DNA of 64,000 bases, taken from NCBI RefSeq assembly GCF_042663885.1, contig NZ_JBHSXV010000001.1, one strand, 5' to 3'. The notes beneath the pieces are model-generated. The model was not told the origin of the DNA. It made no database searches and was given only the letters and a program-made list of their open reading frames with translations. Below are positions 1 to 7,491 of this stretch, in pieces. The position numbers and the translations under genes were made by a program. The stretch is from Aquipuribacter hungaricus (lineage in GTDB: Bacteria > Actinomycetota > Actinomycetes > Actinomycetales > JBBAYJ01). Each line of letters starts with the position of its first letter. Within the stretch, counting starts at the first letter, position 1.

Positions 1-31
1 CTCGTCCCCCGCGGCACCGCCGCCCTGAACC

Positions 32-65
32 CTGGCCCACCTGCCCGCACGGGCAGGTGGGCCAG
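32..65. terminator. GC-rich hairpin downstream of prfC
   Basis: Perfect inverted repeat, 16-bp arms at 32-47 and 50-65 around a 2-base centre. It lies just beyond the prfC stop. A possible + strand reading frame ends with TGA at 25-27, so the hairpin may serve as a bidirectional terminator for two converging genes; the upstream + strand gene is outside the window. No T run follows, which is usual in very GC-rich actinobacteria. Confidence 0.7.
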
Positions 66-75
66 CCCACGTCCG

Positions 76-114
76 GGGCAGGTCAGCCGGGCAGGTCAGC
101 CGGGCAGGTCAGCC
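76..114. repeat. 13-bp tandem repeat x3 across the prfC stop codon
   Basis: Three perfect copies of gggcaggtcagcc at 76-88, 89-101 and 102-114. The prfC stop codon (109-111) lies in the third copy, so the repeat is part of the 3' end of the gene and its flank. The unit is not a multiple of three, so the copies do not give extra in-frame stops. Confidence 0.85.
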
Positions 115-1767
115 GAGCGAGTCGGCGGCGAGCGCGTCGAGGACGATCTCGGGGTGGTCGCGCTCGATGCGCTGCAGCCGCCACCGGTCGGGGAACAGCG
201 CGAAGTGGTCGCCGTCCAGGCTCGTCAGCACCTCGACGCCGGGCACCCTGCTGAGCGCGGGGATGTGCTCGGACGTCGTCCGCCGGGCGATCTGGTAGCC
301 CAGCGGCTCCAGCTGCACCGGGCAGTTGAACTCCCCCGCCATCCGGTGGCTCACCACGTCGAACTGCATCGGCCCCACCGCCGCGAGCACGGGCGACGGC
401 TCGCCGCGCATGTCCGAGCGCAGCGTCTGGACGACGCCCTCGTGGTGCAGCTCGGTGATGCCGCGCTGGAACTGCTTGTACTTGGCCAGGTCCGCGGCCC
501 GGCAGACCGCGAAGTGCTCCGGCGCGAAGGTGGGGATGGGCGGGTAGGTGACCGACCGGCCCTCGAACAGGGTGTCGCCGACGCGGACGCCGCTGGCGTT
601 GACGATGGCCACCACGTCACCGGGCCACGCGTCCTCGACCCCGGTGCGGGTGCCACCGAAGACGCGGTGGGCGTACTTGGTGCCGACGACCTTGCCGTTG
701 CGGGCGTTGACGACGCCCTGGCCGCGGTGGAACCGGCCCGAGGACACCCGGATGAAGGCGACGTGGTCGCGGTGGTTGCTGTCCATGCCGGCCTGGACCT
801 TGAACACCTGGCCGCTGAACGGGTCGCCGACGTGGCGGACCGCGCCGTCGACCGTGGGCCGGTCCCCGGGCGGGGGCGCGGTCTCCACGAGGATGTCCAG
901 CAGCTGCTCCACCCCGCGGTTGAGCACGGCGGCGGCGAACACCACGGGGCTCGTGCGACCGGCGCGGAACGACTCCTCGTCGTGGCGGCCGTTGCTGGAG
1001 GTGATGAGCTCGGCCTCCTCGACGGCGGTCGCCAGCACGTCGCCGTCGCGGGCCAGGCCCTCGTCCAGGCCCATCCGGGTCCACACGGTCCTCGTGGCGC
1101 CGCCGGAGCCCGCCTCGAAGGCGATGTAGGAGTCGTCGCGCAGGTCGAGCAGGCCGCGGAAGTCGCCGCCGATCCCGACCGGCCACAGCACCGGCGTGGG
1201 CGTCATGCCCGTCTTCTCGGCGATCTCGTCCATGAGCTCGAGCGCCTCGAGGCCGGGGCGGTCCCACTTGTTGATGACGGTGAGCACCGGCAGGCCGCGC
1301 AGCTTGCAGACGTCGAACAGCTTCATCGTCTGCCGCTCCATGCCCTTGGCGGCGTCGACGAGCATGACCGCGGAGTCGACCGCGGTGAGGACCCGGTAGG
1401 TGTCCTCGGAGAAGTCGGCGTGGCCGGGGGTGTCGAGCAGGTTGACGACGTGGTCGCGGTAGACGAACTGCAGCGCCGCGGACGTGATGGAGATGCCGCG
1501 GGCCTTCTCCATGTCCAGCCAGTCCGACACGACGCCGCGGCGCCCGCCCTTGCCCTGGACGATGCCGGCCTGGCCGATCGCCCCGCCGTGCAGGGCGAGG
1601 GCCTCGGTGAGCGTGGACTTGCCCGCGTCGGGGTGGCTGATGACGGCGAAGGTGCGGCGGCGGACCGCGGCCTCGACCGGGGCGGTGCCGTCGGCCTCGG
1701 CGAGGGCGGCCTCGAGCAGGTCGGCGGCAGCGTCCTCGACCGGCTGGGCGGGCGTGGAGGTGGACAT
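109..1767 (-). CDS. prfC: Peptide chain release factor 3 (RF3)
   Basis: GTPase that removes RF1/RF2 from the ribosome after peptide release and recycles the factors. The 552-residue product carries the G1 motif SHPDAGKSTL near residue 58, the family segment GRRGVVSDWLDMEKARGIS, G3 DTPGHADFSEDTYR and G4 NKWD, then the RF3-specific domains up to the C terminus. Length is close to the usual 520-540, with an acidic, alanine-rich N-terminal extension of about 45 residues. The ATG at 1767 is chosen because a TACCCT box lies 7 nt upstream; the frame is open further up but reads there as a shadow of the next gene. RF3 is present in only part of the actinobacteria. Identification is secure. Confidence 0.95.
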   Translation of the reverse strand: MSTSTPAQPVEDAAADLLEAALAEADGTAPVEAAVRRRTFAVISHPDAGKSTLTEALALHGGAIGQAGIVQGKGGRRGVVSDWLDMEKARGISITSAALQFVYRDHVVNLLDTPGHADFSEDTYRVLTAVDSAVMLVDAAKGMERQTMKLFDVCKLRGLPVLTVINKWDRPGLEALELMDEIAEKTGMTPTPVLWPVGIGGDFRGLLDLRDDSYIAFEAGSGGATRTVWTRMGLDEGLARDGDVLATAVEEAELITSSNGRHDEESFRAGRTSPVVFAAAVLNRGVEQLLDILVETAPPPGDRPTVDGAVRHVGDPFSGQVFKVQAGMDSNHRDHVAFIRVSSGRFHRGQGVVNARNGKVVGTKYAHRVFGGTRTGVEDAWPGDVVAIVNASGVRVGDTLFEGRSVTYPPIPTFAPEHFAVCRAADLAKYKQFQRGITELHHEGVVQTLRSDMRGEPSPVLAAVGPMQFDVVSHRMAGEFNCPVQLEPLGYQIARRTTSEHIPALSRVPGVEVLTSLDGDHFALFPDRWRLQRIERDHPEIVLDALAADSLG

Positions 1768-1774
1768 CACCCCC

Positions 1775-1780
1775 AGGGTA
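1775..1780 (-). promoter_or_regulatory. -10-like box for prfC
   Basis: TACCCT on the minus strand, 7 nt upstream of the ATG at 1767, matching TANNNT. A GGGGG stretch lies between, so the transcript could be leaderless or very short-leadered. Confidence 0.45.
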
Positions 1781-1798
1781 CGGCGGCTGCGGGGCCGC

Positions 1799-2425
1799 TC
1801 AGGGCGTGAAGCTCCAGTGCCACGGCTCGCGCGGCGTGCTCTCGTCGAAGCCGAACCTCTCGGCGTTCGCGCGCATCCAGGCCTGGGCCTTGCTGTCGAG
1901 CTTGAGGTCAAGGGCCATCCCCCAGCCGTGCTGGCTGGTGCCCGGGACGGCGGCGAGCCCGCCGTTCTTGTACAGCCCCTTGCGCCGGGCCACGTCGACC
2001 TGGGCCTCGTAGGAGCGGTAGGAGTCCGTGACGCCGAAGGTGATGCCGTCCGCCTTCGCGGCGGCCTGCATCTTGGCGAAGGCGTCCGCGGCAGGGGCCC
2101 ACAGCGTGTGCTGGCCGACGCCGATCTCCTTGAGCGCGGACGCCGGGATCTTGCCGTTGCCGTAGGCCTTGAGGTCGAGCGGGACGCCCTCGGAGTCGAC
2201 GGCGGTCGAGCCCGGCGCACCGGTGGACCGGGCACCGGTCGCCTGGGTGAGCGCCTGCTGGAAGGCCGCACCCGACGCGGCGCCCGTGGCGGTCGCACCG
2301 GAGGTGCCGAGGCCGGCCACCGCACCGGCGCGCTGCACCGAGACGCCCACCGGGGCACGCTGCACGCTCTGCACGAGCGCCTGGATCTGTGCCACCCGTG
2401 CGGTGGCACCTGCGATGCCGTCCAT
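1799..2425 (-). CDS. M15 (VanY-type) D-alanyl-D-alanine carboxypeptidase-like protein, probably flagellum-associated
   Basis: Predicted zinc peptidase acting on peptidoglycan stems. The 208-residue protein has an Ala/Gln-rich N-terminal third (1-75) without a signal peptide, then an M15B domain with the zinc motif SQHGWGMALDL (H166, D173) and the E200/H203 pair in EPWHWSF. GGAGG ends a few bases upstream of the ATG at 2425, fixing the start. A sigma-28-like promoter lies 27 nt upstream, so the gene is probably expressed with motility genes. M15 proteins with this kind of N terminus occur in actinobacterial flagellar clusters, which suggests a role in opening peptidoglycan for the flagellar rod; that role is inference. 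Confidence 0.85.
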   Translation of the reverse strand: MDGIAGATARVAQIQALVQSVQRAPVGVSVQRAGAVAGLGTSGATATGAASGAAFQQALTQATGARSTGAPGSTAVDSEGVPLDLKAYGNGKIPASALKEIGVGQHTLWAPAADAFAKMQAAAKADGITFGVTDSYRSYEAQVDVARRKGLYKNGGLAAVPGTSQHGWGMALDLKLDSKAQAWMRANAERFGFDESTPREPWHWSFTP

Positions 2426-2451
2426 GGTCTCCCTCCGCTGGTCCGGGAGGG

Positions 2452-2479
2452 TGATCGGCCGGCTCCCGGCCCGACTTGA
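2452..2479 (-). promoter_or_regulatory. Sigma-28 (FliA/SigD)-type promoter
   Basis: On the minus strand TCAAGTCG (2479-2472) is followed after 12 nt by GCCGATCA (2459-2452). The motility sigma consensus is TAAAGTTT-N11-GCCGATAA, so the -10 matches 7 of 8 and the -35 keeps the central AAGT. The -10 ends 26 nt before the ATG of the M15 peptidase. Confidence 0.65.
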
Positions 2480-2600
2480 GCGGCCGGCCCGACCGGTACG
2501 GCGCGCCCGCGTGACGGCGTGGATACGGCCTCCCGGGCGCAGGAACCGTACGGTGGCGCCGAGGACCGTCGTCCCGGACGGCCACCGAGCAGGAGGACCC

Positions 2601-2879
2601 ATGAACCGCAAGGAACTCATCAGCGAGATCGCCAGCAAGACCGGCCTGTCGCAGACCGACGCCGACAAGGTGCTCGACGCCTTCCAGGAGGTCGTCTTCG
2701 ACGTGGTGGCCAAGGGTGACGACGCCCTCACGCTGCCCGGCTTCCTCAAGTTCGAGCAGGGGTCGCGCGCCGCCCGCGAGGGCCGCAACCCCGCCACCGG
2801 CGAGACCATCCAGATCGCCGCGTCGAAGACCGCCAAGGTCACCGCGGGCACCAAGCTCAAGGCTGCCGCCGCAGGCTGA
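2601..2879 (+). CDS. HU-family histone-like DNA-binding protein
   Basis: Small dimeric nucleoid protein that bends DNA non-specifically. The 92-residue product starts MNRKEL, has the alpha-helical N-terminal half and the HU signature from GFLKF through GRNPATGE (about 46-66) with the RNP tip that inserts in the minor groove. It lacks the long lysine-rich C-terminal tail of mycobacterial HupB; only a short Lys/Ala tail follows. AGGAGGACCC precedes the ATG directly. A strong hairpin follows 16 nt after the stop, so the gene is probably monocistronic. Confidence 0.95.
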   Translation: MNRKELISEIASKTGLSQTDADKVLDAFQEVVFDVVAKGDDALTLPGFLKFEQGSRAAREGRNPATGETIQIAASKTAKVTAGTKLKAAAAG

Positions 2880-2895
2880 CGCCACCCGGCCGGTC

Positions 2896-2922
2896 CGCCC
2901 GGGCGGGTCCCCCGCCCGGGCG
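2896..2922 (+). terminator. Terminator of the HU gene
   Basis: Perfect 12-bp arms (2896-2907 and 2911-2922) with a 3-base loop, 16 nt after the HU stop codon; all G+C in the stem. Confidence 0.75.
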
Positions 2923-3008
2923 CCGGCCGCTCGCGACAGCCCCGCCCCGACGACGACGTCGGGAGTGAGCACGACCCCCGCCCCGATACGACCGCCGTGC
3001 TGCCGCGC

Positions 3009-3383
3009 CTAGCGGCGTCCGGAGGCCCGGCGGGCGCAGCCGATGCAGGTCCGCGCCTGCGGCCTCGCCTCGAGCCGCTCGGGGTCGATCGCGCCGCCGC
3101 ACACCTCGCACGTGCCGTAGCTGCCGGATGCCGCGGCGGCCAGCGAGCGCCGCAGCTGCTCGCCCGTCGAGCGGACCTGCTCCAGCAGCGCCGCCACCTG
3201 CTGCCGCTCGAAGGCGATCGTGCTGCCCTCGGGGTCGTGCTCGTCGTCGGCGTTGGAGTCCTGGGAGGCCTCGACGAAGCGGGCGTGCCGCTCCAGCAGC
3301 GCCCGCTCCGACGCTTCGTTGGCCGCCAGCGCGGCACGCAGCGACGCCTCGACGCCGCCGCTCCCGCCGCTCCCGCCGCTCAT
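3009..3383 (-). CDS. DksA/TraR-family zinc-finger protein
   Basis: A 124-residue protein with a Gly/Ser-rich start, a charged, coiled-coil-like central helix (about 12-85) and a C4 zinc finger at the end (C92, C95, C113, C116; CEVC and CIGC). In the family this architecture lets the coiled coil enter the RNA polymerase secondary channel and modulate transcription, but most actinobacterial members are uncharacterised. Its ATG overlaps the stop of the upstream TetR gene by 4 bases (ATGA), so both are co-translated. The link between a DksA-type protein and a local repressor/exporter pair is unusual. Confidence 0.88.
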   Translation of the reverse strand: MSGGSGGSGGVEASLRAALAANEASERALLERHARFVEASQDSNADDEHDPEGSTIAFERQQVAALLEQVRSTGEQLRRSLAAAASGSYGTCEVCGGAIDPERLEARPQARTCIGCARRASGRR

Positions 3384-3964
3384 GCCAGCCCCGTCCTCTG
3401 CAGCACCCGGTCCACCAGGGCCATCTGCCGCTCGGGCGGGTAGCGCCCCGGGTCGGCGGTGGCCCAGACGGCGATCCCGTCCACGGCGCTGAGCACCTCG
3501 TCCACAAGCAGGCCGACCTCCTCGCCGTCGGCCCGGCGCCCGTCCAGCAGCAGCCGCCGTCGAAGCTCCTCCGCGAGCAGCCCGTTCGCGGCGGCGTAGC
3601 GGCGGGACAACCGGGCGGCGAGCTGCTCGTCCCGCGTCGCGGCCGAGACCCCGACCAGCCAGACGGCGTTCTCCTGCCGCCGCAGCTCGTCCAGCGGCAG
3701 GAACTCCGCCAGCGCCGCACGGAGCCCGTGGGAGCGTGCGGCCGCCAGCAGCCGCTCCATCGACTCGTCGACCGCGAGACCGACGGCGTGGTCGAGCAGC
3801 TCGCGCCGGTCGGCGAAGTGGTGGGTGAGCGCGCCCGTCGTGCAGCCGGCCTCACGGGCGATCTCGCGCATCGACGCCGCCTCCAGGCCGCCGCGCGCGA
3901 CCACCCGGTAGACGGCGCGCGCGATGTCGCGGCGGCGGTCGTCGGAGTTGACCTGACGGGGCAC
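3380..3964 (-). CDS. TetR-family transcriptional repressor
   Basis: A 194-residue regulator. The N-terminal helix-turn-helix is typical (MREIAREAGCTTGALTHHF, about 32-50), followed by a variable ligand-binding domain. It starts with GTG at 3964; a TACGCT box lies 7 nt upstream, so the transcript is probably leaderless. The gene is divergent from an MFS transporter, and a 34-bp palindrome spans the -10 boxes of both. The arrangement predicts that it represses itself and the exporter, with release by a compound the exporter removes. The ligand cannot be inferred. Confidence 0.93.
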   Translation of the reverse strand: MPRQVNSDDRRRDIARAVYRVVARGGLEAASMREIAREAGCTTGALTHHFADRRELLDHAVGLAVDESMERLLAAARSHGLRAALAEFLPLDELRRQENAVWLVGVSAATRDEQLAARLSRRYAAANGLLAEELRRRLLLDGRRADGEEVGLLVDEVLSAVDGIAVWATADPGRYPPERQMALVDRVLQRTGLA

Positions 3965-3971
3965 GCCGCTT

Positions 3972-4007
3972 AGCGTAACGCTTGTTATGCATAACGACCG
4001 TTACGCC
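3972..4007. promoter_or_regulatory. Operator of the TetR/MFS pair, overlapping both -10 boxes
   Basis: Perfect 12-bp palindrome gttatgcataac at 3984-3995 nested in 8-bp outer arms gcgtaacg (3973-3980) and cgttacgc (3999-4006), all sharing the centre between 3989 and 3990. The minus-strand -10 TACGCT (3977-3972) and the plus-strand TACGCC (4002-4007) sit at the two ends, 7 and 6 nt from the GTG starts at 3964 and 4014. A bound TetR dimer would block both. Confidence 0.8.
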
Positions 4008-4013
4008 GACCCT

Positions 4014-5213
4014 GTGTCCACCGACCCGACGCCCCTCGCGCCGCCGCGGGACGTGATGGACCGCACCCGGCTGCTGAGCCTCGCCGCCGTCCTGGCCAGC
4101 ACCGTCGGGCTGGGCCTGGCCTACGGCGTCGGCTACACGGTGACCGCCGTCCGGTTCACGGAGTGGGGCGCGGCCGGCTGGCTGGTCGGCGTCGCCGGCG
4201 CCGCACCGTCGCTCGCGGTCGTGGCGCTGGTGCCGCTCGCGCCACGGCTGGCGGGGCGGCTCGGCGCCGTCCCCGTCATGGTCGCCGGCGCGGCCCTGGT
4301 GGCGCTGAGCTTCGTGCTCATGCCGGTGCTCGACGGCGTCGGCTGGTGGCTGCTGCTGCGCGTGCAGTCCGGGGCGGGCCTCACGCTGCCGTGGCTGGTC
4401 GGCGAGACGTGGATCAACACCGTGGTCACCGACCGGGTCCGCGGCCGGGTGCTCGGGCTGTACGCGATGCTCCTGTTCTCCGGCTGGGCGCTGGGCCCGC
4501 TGCTCGTCGACCGCGTCGGCACGACCGGCCTCGCCGCGTACGCCGTCGGGGTGCTCGGCATGGCGCTGTGCGCGGTCCCGCTGCTGCTGGCCCGGCGGCT
4601 GGCCCCGGCGATGGCCGCGCACGGGACCGTCCGGCTGCCCGCGGCGGTGCGGCTCGCGCCGCTGGCGATGCTCGCCGCGGTCGTGGGCGGGGTCGCGGAG
4701 TTCGGCTACATCTCCCTGCTGCCCGCATACGCGCTCGAGGCCGGCGCCTCGACCACCACGTCGCTGCGGCTGCTCACCGTGCTGCTCGTCGGCGGCATCT
4801 GCCTGCAGGTGCTCGTCGGCTGGCTCGCCGACCACGTCGACCGCAGCCGGCTCCTCGCCGGCCTCGGGCTGGTCCTCGCGGTCGGGGCGACCGGGTTCGC
4901 GGGCCTGGTCGGGACCGGCGGCGCGCCCGCCTACCTGGCCGCCTTCGCCCTCGGAGGCGTCGTCGTCGCGTTCTACGCCGTCGGGCTGACGATGCTCGGC
5001 GAGCGCGTGCCCGCCGGGCAGCTCGCCGTGGCGAACGCGGGCTTCCTCGTCTCCTACGAGGTGGGCGCCACGGTCGGCCCGGTGCTGGGCGGCGCGGCGA
5101 TGGACGTCTGGCCGCCCCACGGCCTCGCGGTGCTGGTCGCCGTCGTCGGGGTGGGCTTCGCGGCGGGCGTCCTGGCCCGCCGCCGTCAGCCCACCATCAC
5201 GCAGAACGGGTGA
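4014..5213 (+). CDS. MFS transporter, probable drug/metabolite exporter
   Basis: About 399 residues with roughly 12 hydrophobic segments in two six-helix halves; the loop after helix 2 carries basic residues and a conserved W-ETWIN segment stands near residue 125. An ATG at 3987 is in frame but lies inside the operator palindrome; the GTG at 4014 is preferred because a TACGCC box lies 6 nt before it. It is divergent from the TetR repressor, so it is probably induced by its own substrate, which is unknown. Its 3' end overlaps the convergent VOC gene by 28 bases. Confidence 0.87.
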   Translation: MSTDPTPLAPPRDVMDRTRLLSLAAVLASTVGLGLAYGVGYTVTAVRFTEWGAAGWLVGVAGAAPSLAVVALVPLAPRLAGRLGAVPVMVAGAALVALSFVLMPVLDGVGWWLLLRVQSGAGLTLPWLVGETWINTVVTDRVRGRVLGLYAMLLFSGWALGPLLVDRVGTTGLAAYAVGVLGMALCAVPLLLARRLAPAMAAHGTVRLPAAVRLAPLAMLAAVVGGVAEFGYISLLPAYALEAGASTTTSLRLLTVLLVGGICLQVLVGWLADHVDRSRLLAGLGLVLAVGATGFAGLVGTGGAPAYLAAFALGGVVVAFYAVGLTMLGERVPAGQLAVANAGFLVSYEVGATVGPVLGGAAMDVWPPHGLAVLVAVVGVGFAAGVLARRRQPTITQNG

Positions 5214-5602
5214 CCGTCGGGGTCGGCGAGGACCCAGAGCGGCTCGTCCGGGTCGTCCGTCCGGTCCATCAGCTCCCTGGCCCCCAGCGACAGGGCACGC
5301 CCGTGCACCTCCGCCAGCTCCTCCACCGTGCCGACGACCGTGTCCAGGTGCGCCTGCATCGGCACCTCGTGCGACGGCCACGTGGTGGGGCGCAGCTCCG
5401 GCTCCTGCTGGAACGCCAGCTCGAGCCCGCCGTCCCCGCGCAGCACGAGCCAGTCCTCGCCGCGGGGGTCGGGCTGCCCCTCCGGCGGCGGCTCGTCGCC
5501 CGGGCGGTAGGCCAGGCCGAGCAGCCCTCGGTAGAACTCGGCCAGCCGGCGGCAGTCGGTGGAGTCGAGCACCACCTGCGCGAGCCTGGGGTACGTCGTC
5601 AT
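5186..5602 (-). CDS. VOC (glyoxalase/bleomycin resistance) family protein
   Basis: 138 residues with two betaalphabetabetabeta modules; the first begins with the region LDSTDCRRLAEFYRGLLGL and the second ends in DPDGHPFCVM, both family hallmarks. Actinobacterial proteins of this subgroup (glyoxalase_6-like) have no assigned substrate. It stands alone, convergent with the MFS transporter and divergent from pyridoxal kinase. Confidence 0.88.
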   Translation of the reverse strand: MTTYPRLAQVVLDSTDCRRLAEFYRGLLGLAYRPGDEPPPEGQPDPRGEDWLVLRGDGGLELAFQQEPELRPTTWPSHEVPMQAHLDTVVGTVEELAEVHGRALSLGARELMDRTDDPDEPLWVLADPDGHPFCVMVG

Positions 5603-5667
5603 CGTCGTCGCCTCTCCTCGTCGGGGACCCCACCATGGCTGCGCTGTCCGACAGCGGCGCGGCCTCG

Positions 5668-5673
5668 TAGCCT
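5668..5673 (+). promoter_or_regulatory. -10 box of pdxY
   Basis: TAGCCT exactly 6 nt before the GTG start at 5680; supports a leaderless transcript and this start. Confidence 0.55.
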
Positions 5674-5679
5674 CGCCCC

Positions 5680-6528
5680 GTGAGCGTCCTGTCGATCCAG
5701 TCCCACGTCGCCTACGGGCACGTCGGCAACTCCTCCGCGGTCTTCGCGCTGCAGCGCCTGGGGACGGAGGTCTGGCCGGTGCACACCGTCCAGTTCTCCA
5801 ACCACACCGGCTACGGCAGCTGGAAGGGCCGGGTCTTCGACGGCGCCTCGATCGACGAGGTGCTCGAGGGCATCGACGAGCGCGGCGTCCTCGGCGGCTG
5901 CACCGCGGTCCTGTCCGGCTACCTCGGCTCGGCCGACATCGGCCAGGCCGTGCTGGGTGCGGTCGCCCGGGTGCGGGCCGCCAACCCCGGCGCCGTGTAC
6001 TGCTGCGACCCGGTCATCGGCGACGTCGGGCGCGGGGTGTTCGTCCGTCCCGGCATCGAGGAGCTGCTGCGCGACGTCGTGCTGCCGGTCGCCGACGTCC
6101 TCACCCCCAACCACTTCGAGCTGGACCTGCTCGCGGGCACGACGACCACGTCGCTGGCCGCGGTGAAGGACGCGGTCGCCTCGGTGCAGGAGCGCGGCCC
6201 CGGCACGGTGCTCACCACGTCGCTGGTCACCGACGACACCCCGGACGACGCGGTGGACCTGCTCGCCTCGCAGGACGGCCGCCACTGGCGCATCCGCACG
6301 CCGAAGCTCGGCCTGTCCGTCAACGGCGCCGGCGACGCCACGGCCGCCCTGTTCCTCGCGCACTGGCTGCCGGAGCGCTCGGCGGCCGACGCGCTGGCCG
6401 CCGCCACGGCGTCGGTGTGGGGCCTGCTCGCGCGCACCGAGGAGGCCGGCTCCCGCGAGATCCTCCTCGTCGCCGCCCAGGAGGAGCTCGTCCGTCCCGG
6501 TCGCACCTTCGAGGTGGAGGAGGTCTAG
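5680..6528 (+). CDS. pdxY: Pyridoxal kinase
   Basis: Salvage enzyme that phosphorylates pyridoxal (and related vitamers) to the PLP form with ATP. The 282-residue length is typical. The N terminus has SIQSHVAYGHVGNSSAVF, the substrate-binding start of PdxY/PdxK; CDPVIGD lies near residue 110, and the anion-hole/catalytic motif NGAGDATAA near 209 contains the catalytic Asp. GTG start with a TAGCCT box 6 nt upstream and no Shine-Dalgarno. Its TAG stop shares the bases CTAG with the stop of the convergent transglutaminase-like gene. Confidence 0.94.
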   Translation: MSVLSIQSHVAYGHVGNSSAVFALQRLGTEVWPVHTVQFSNHTGYGSWKGRVFDGASIDEVLEGIDERGVLGGCTAVLSGYLGSADIGQAVLGAVARVRAANPGAVYCCDPVIGDVGRGVFVRPGIEELLRDVVLPVADVLTPNHFELDLLAGTTTTSLAAVKDAVASVQERGPGTVLTTSLVTDDTPDDAVDLLASQDGRHWRIRTPKLGLSVNGAGDATAALFLAHWLPERSAADALAAATASVWGLLARTEEAGSREILLVAAQEELVRPGRTFEVEEV

Positions 6529-7421
6529 GCCTCCTGCGTGCGGAGCAGCTCGCGGGTGCCGCTGAGCACCCCGGTGGCGTCGCCGGAGTACCAGCCCGAC
6601 GTGGGCGGCACGTCCACGTAGTCCCGGCCGACGGCGACGGTGACGTAGCCGTCGCCGGCCAGGCGCCGGTGCGTGGGGTCGTAGGCCACCGCGCGGGCGC
6701 CCCGGCCCGCGGGGACGACGACCTCGACCCAGGCGTGCGTGCCGCCCTGGCCGACGAGGTGCCCGGACACGTAGCGGCACGGGACGCCGGCGGCGCGCAG
6801 CACGGCGATCATCACGTGGGCCTGGTCCTGGCAGACGCCCTGCCCGCCGGCGAGCGCCTGCGCCGCGGTCGTCCGGACGCCGGTCGCGCCGGGGGTGTAG
6901 CGGACGAGCTCGTGCACGGCCTCCCCCACGCGCACCGCCGCGGCGAGCACGTCGTCGCCGCCGGCCAGCTCCCGGGCGAGGCGGCGGACGGCGCCGTCGG
7001 GGACGGTCTGCAGGCTGGCGCCGAGAAGGGTCGGGTCCGCGAGCGCCGCGGCGGGGAGCGTCGCGGCGGGCGCGGTGTCCCCGTACGTCGGGGCGGTGGT
7101 CGGGATGGTGGTCGGGCCGGCGGGCAGGTCGGGCCGGGTGACCTCGACCTCCGCGTGCATGGTCACCGAGTCCGGGACCACGGCGAGCCGGACCAGGCAG
7201 ACCCGGTTGCCGTGCTCGTCCCCGGTCCACGACACCTGGGCGGAGCCGTCGGACACCCGGACCGCGCCCAGGCGCAGCGTTTGGTCGCCGTGGTGCTGCG
7301 GCGGGACCACGACCAGGCGGTGGAGCAGCGAGTACGCCGGGGCGTCGTAGTCGTAGCGGAAGGACTGGCGCAGCCGGTACCGGCTCGTCGTCGCCACCGA
7401 CGGTGACCGGGTGCTGCTCAC
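6525..7421 (-). CDS. Transglutaminase-like (bacterial type) cysteine protein
   Basis: About 298 residues. The N-terminal beta domain (SRYRLRQSFRYDYDAPAYS onward) is the bacterial transglutaminase-like N-terminal region; the catalytic core follows with the Cys in GVCQDQAHVM, the His in THAWVEV and the Asp in YDPTH, a complete papain-like triad. Such proteins are predicted proteases or peptide ligases; in actinobacteria they often accompany alpha-E/circularly permuted ATP-grasp proteins, which are absent here. The GTG at 7421 is the only plausible start; the frame upstream reads as shadow of the divergent gene. Confidence 0.85.
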   Translation of the reverse strand: MSSTRSPSVATTSRYRLRQSFRYDYDAPAYSLLHRLVVVPPQHHGDQTLRLGAVRVSDGSAQVSWTGDEHGNRVCLVRLAVVPDSVTMHAEVEVTRPDLPAGPTTIPTTAPTYGDTAPAATLPAAALADPTLLGASLQTVPDGAVRRLARELAGGDDVLAAAVRVGEAVHELVRYTPGATGVRTTAAQALAGGQGVCQDQAHVMIAVLRAAGVPCRYVSGHLVGQGGTHAWVEVVVPAGRGARAVAYDPTHRRLAGDGYVTVAVGRDYVDVPPTSGWYSGDATGVLSGTRELLRTQEA

Positions 7422-7491
7422 CCGTACAGGGTGCCCCGGGACGGGCCGCCCAGGCGCCGGGGACCGCGCTGCGGTCGGCCAGGATGGCGGC

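Noticed and set aside
154..1809. A 551-codon frame on the + strand opposite prfC
   Set aside because: It is the antisense shadow of prfC with unnatural His/Asp/Arg-rich composition.
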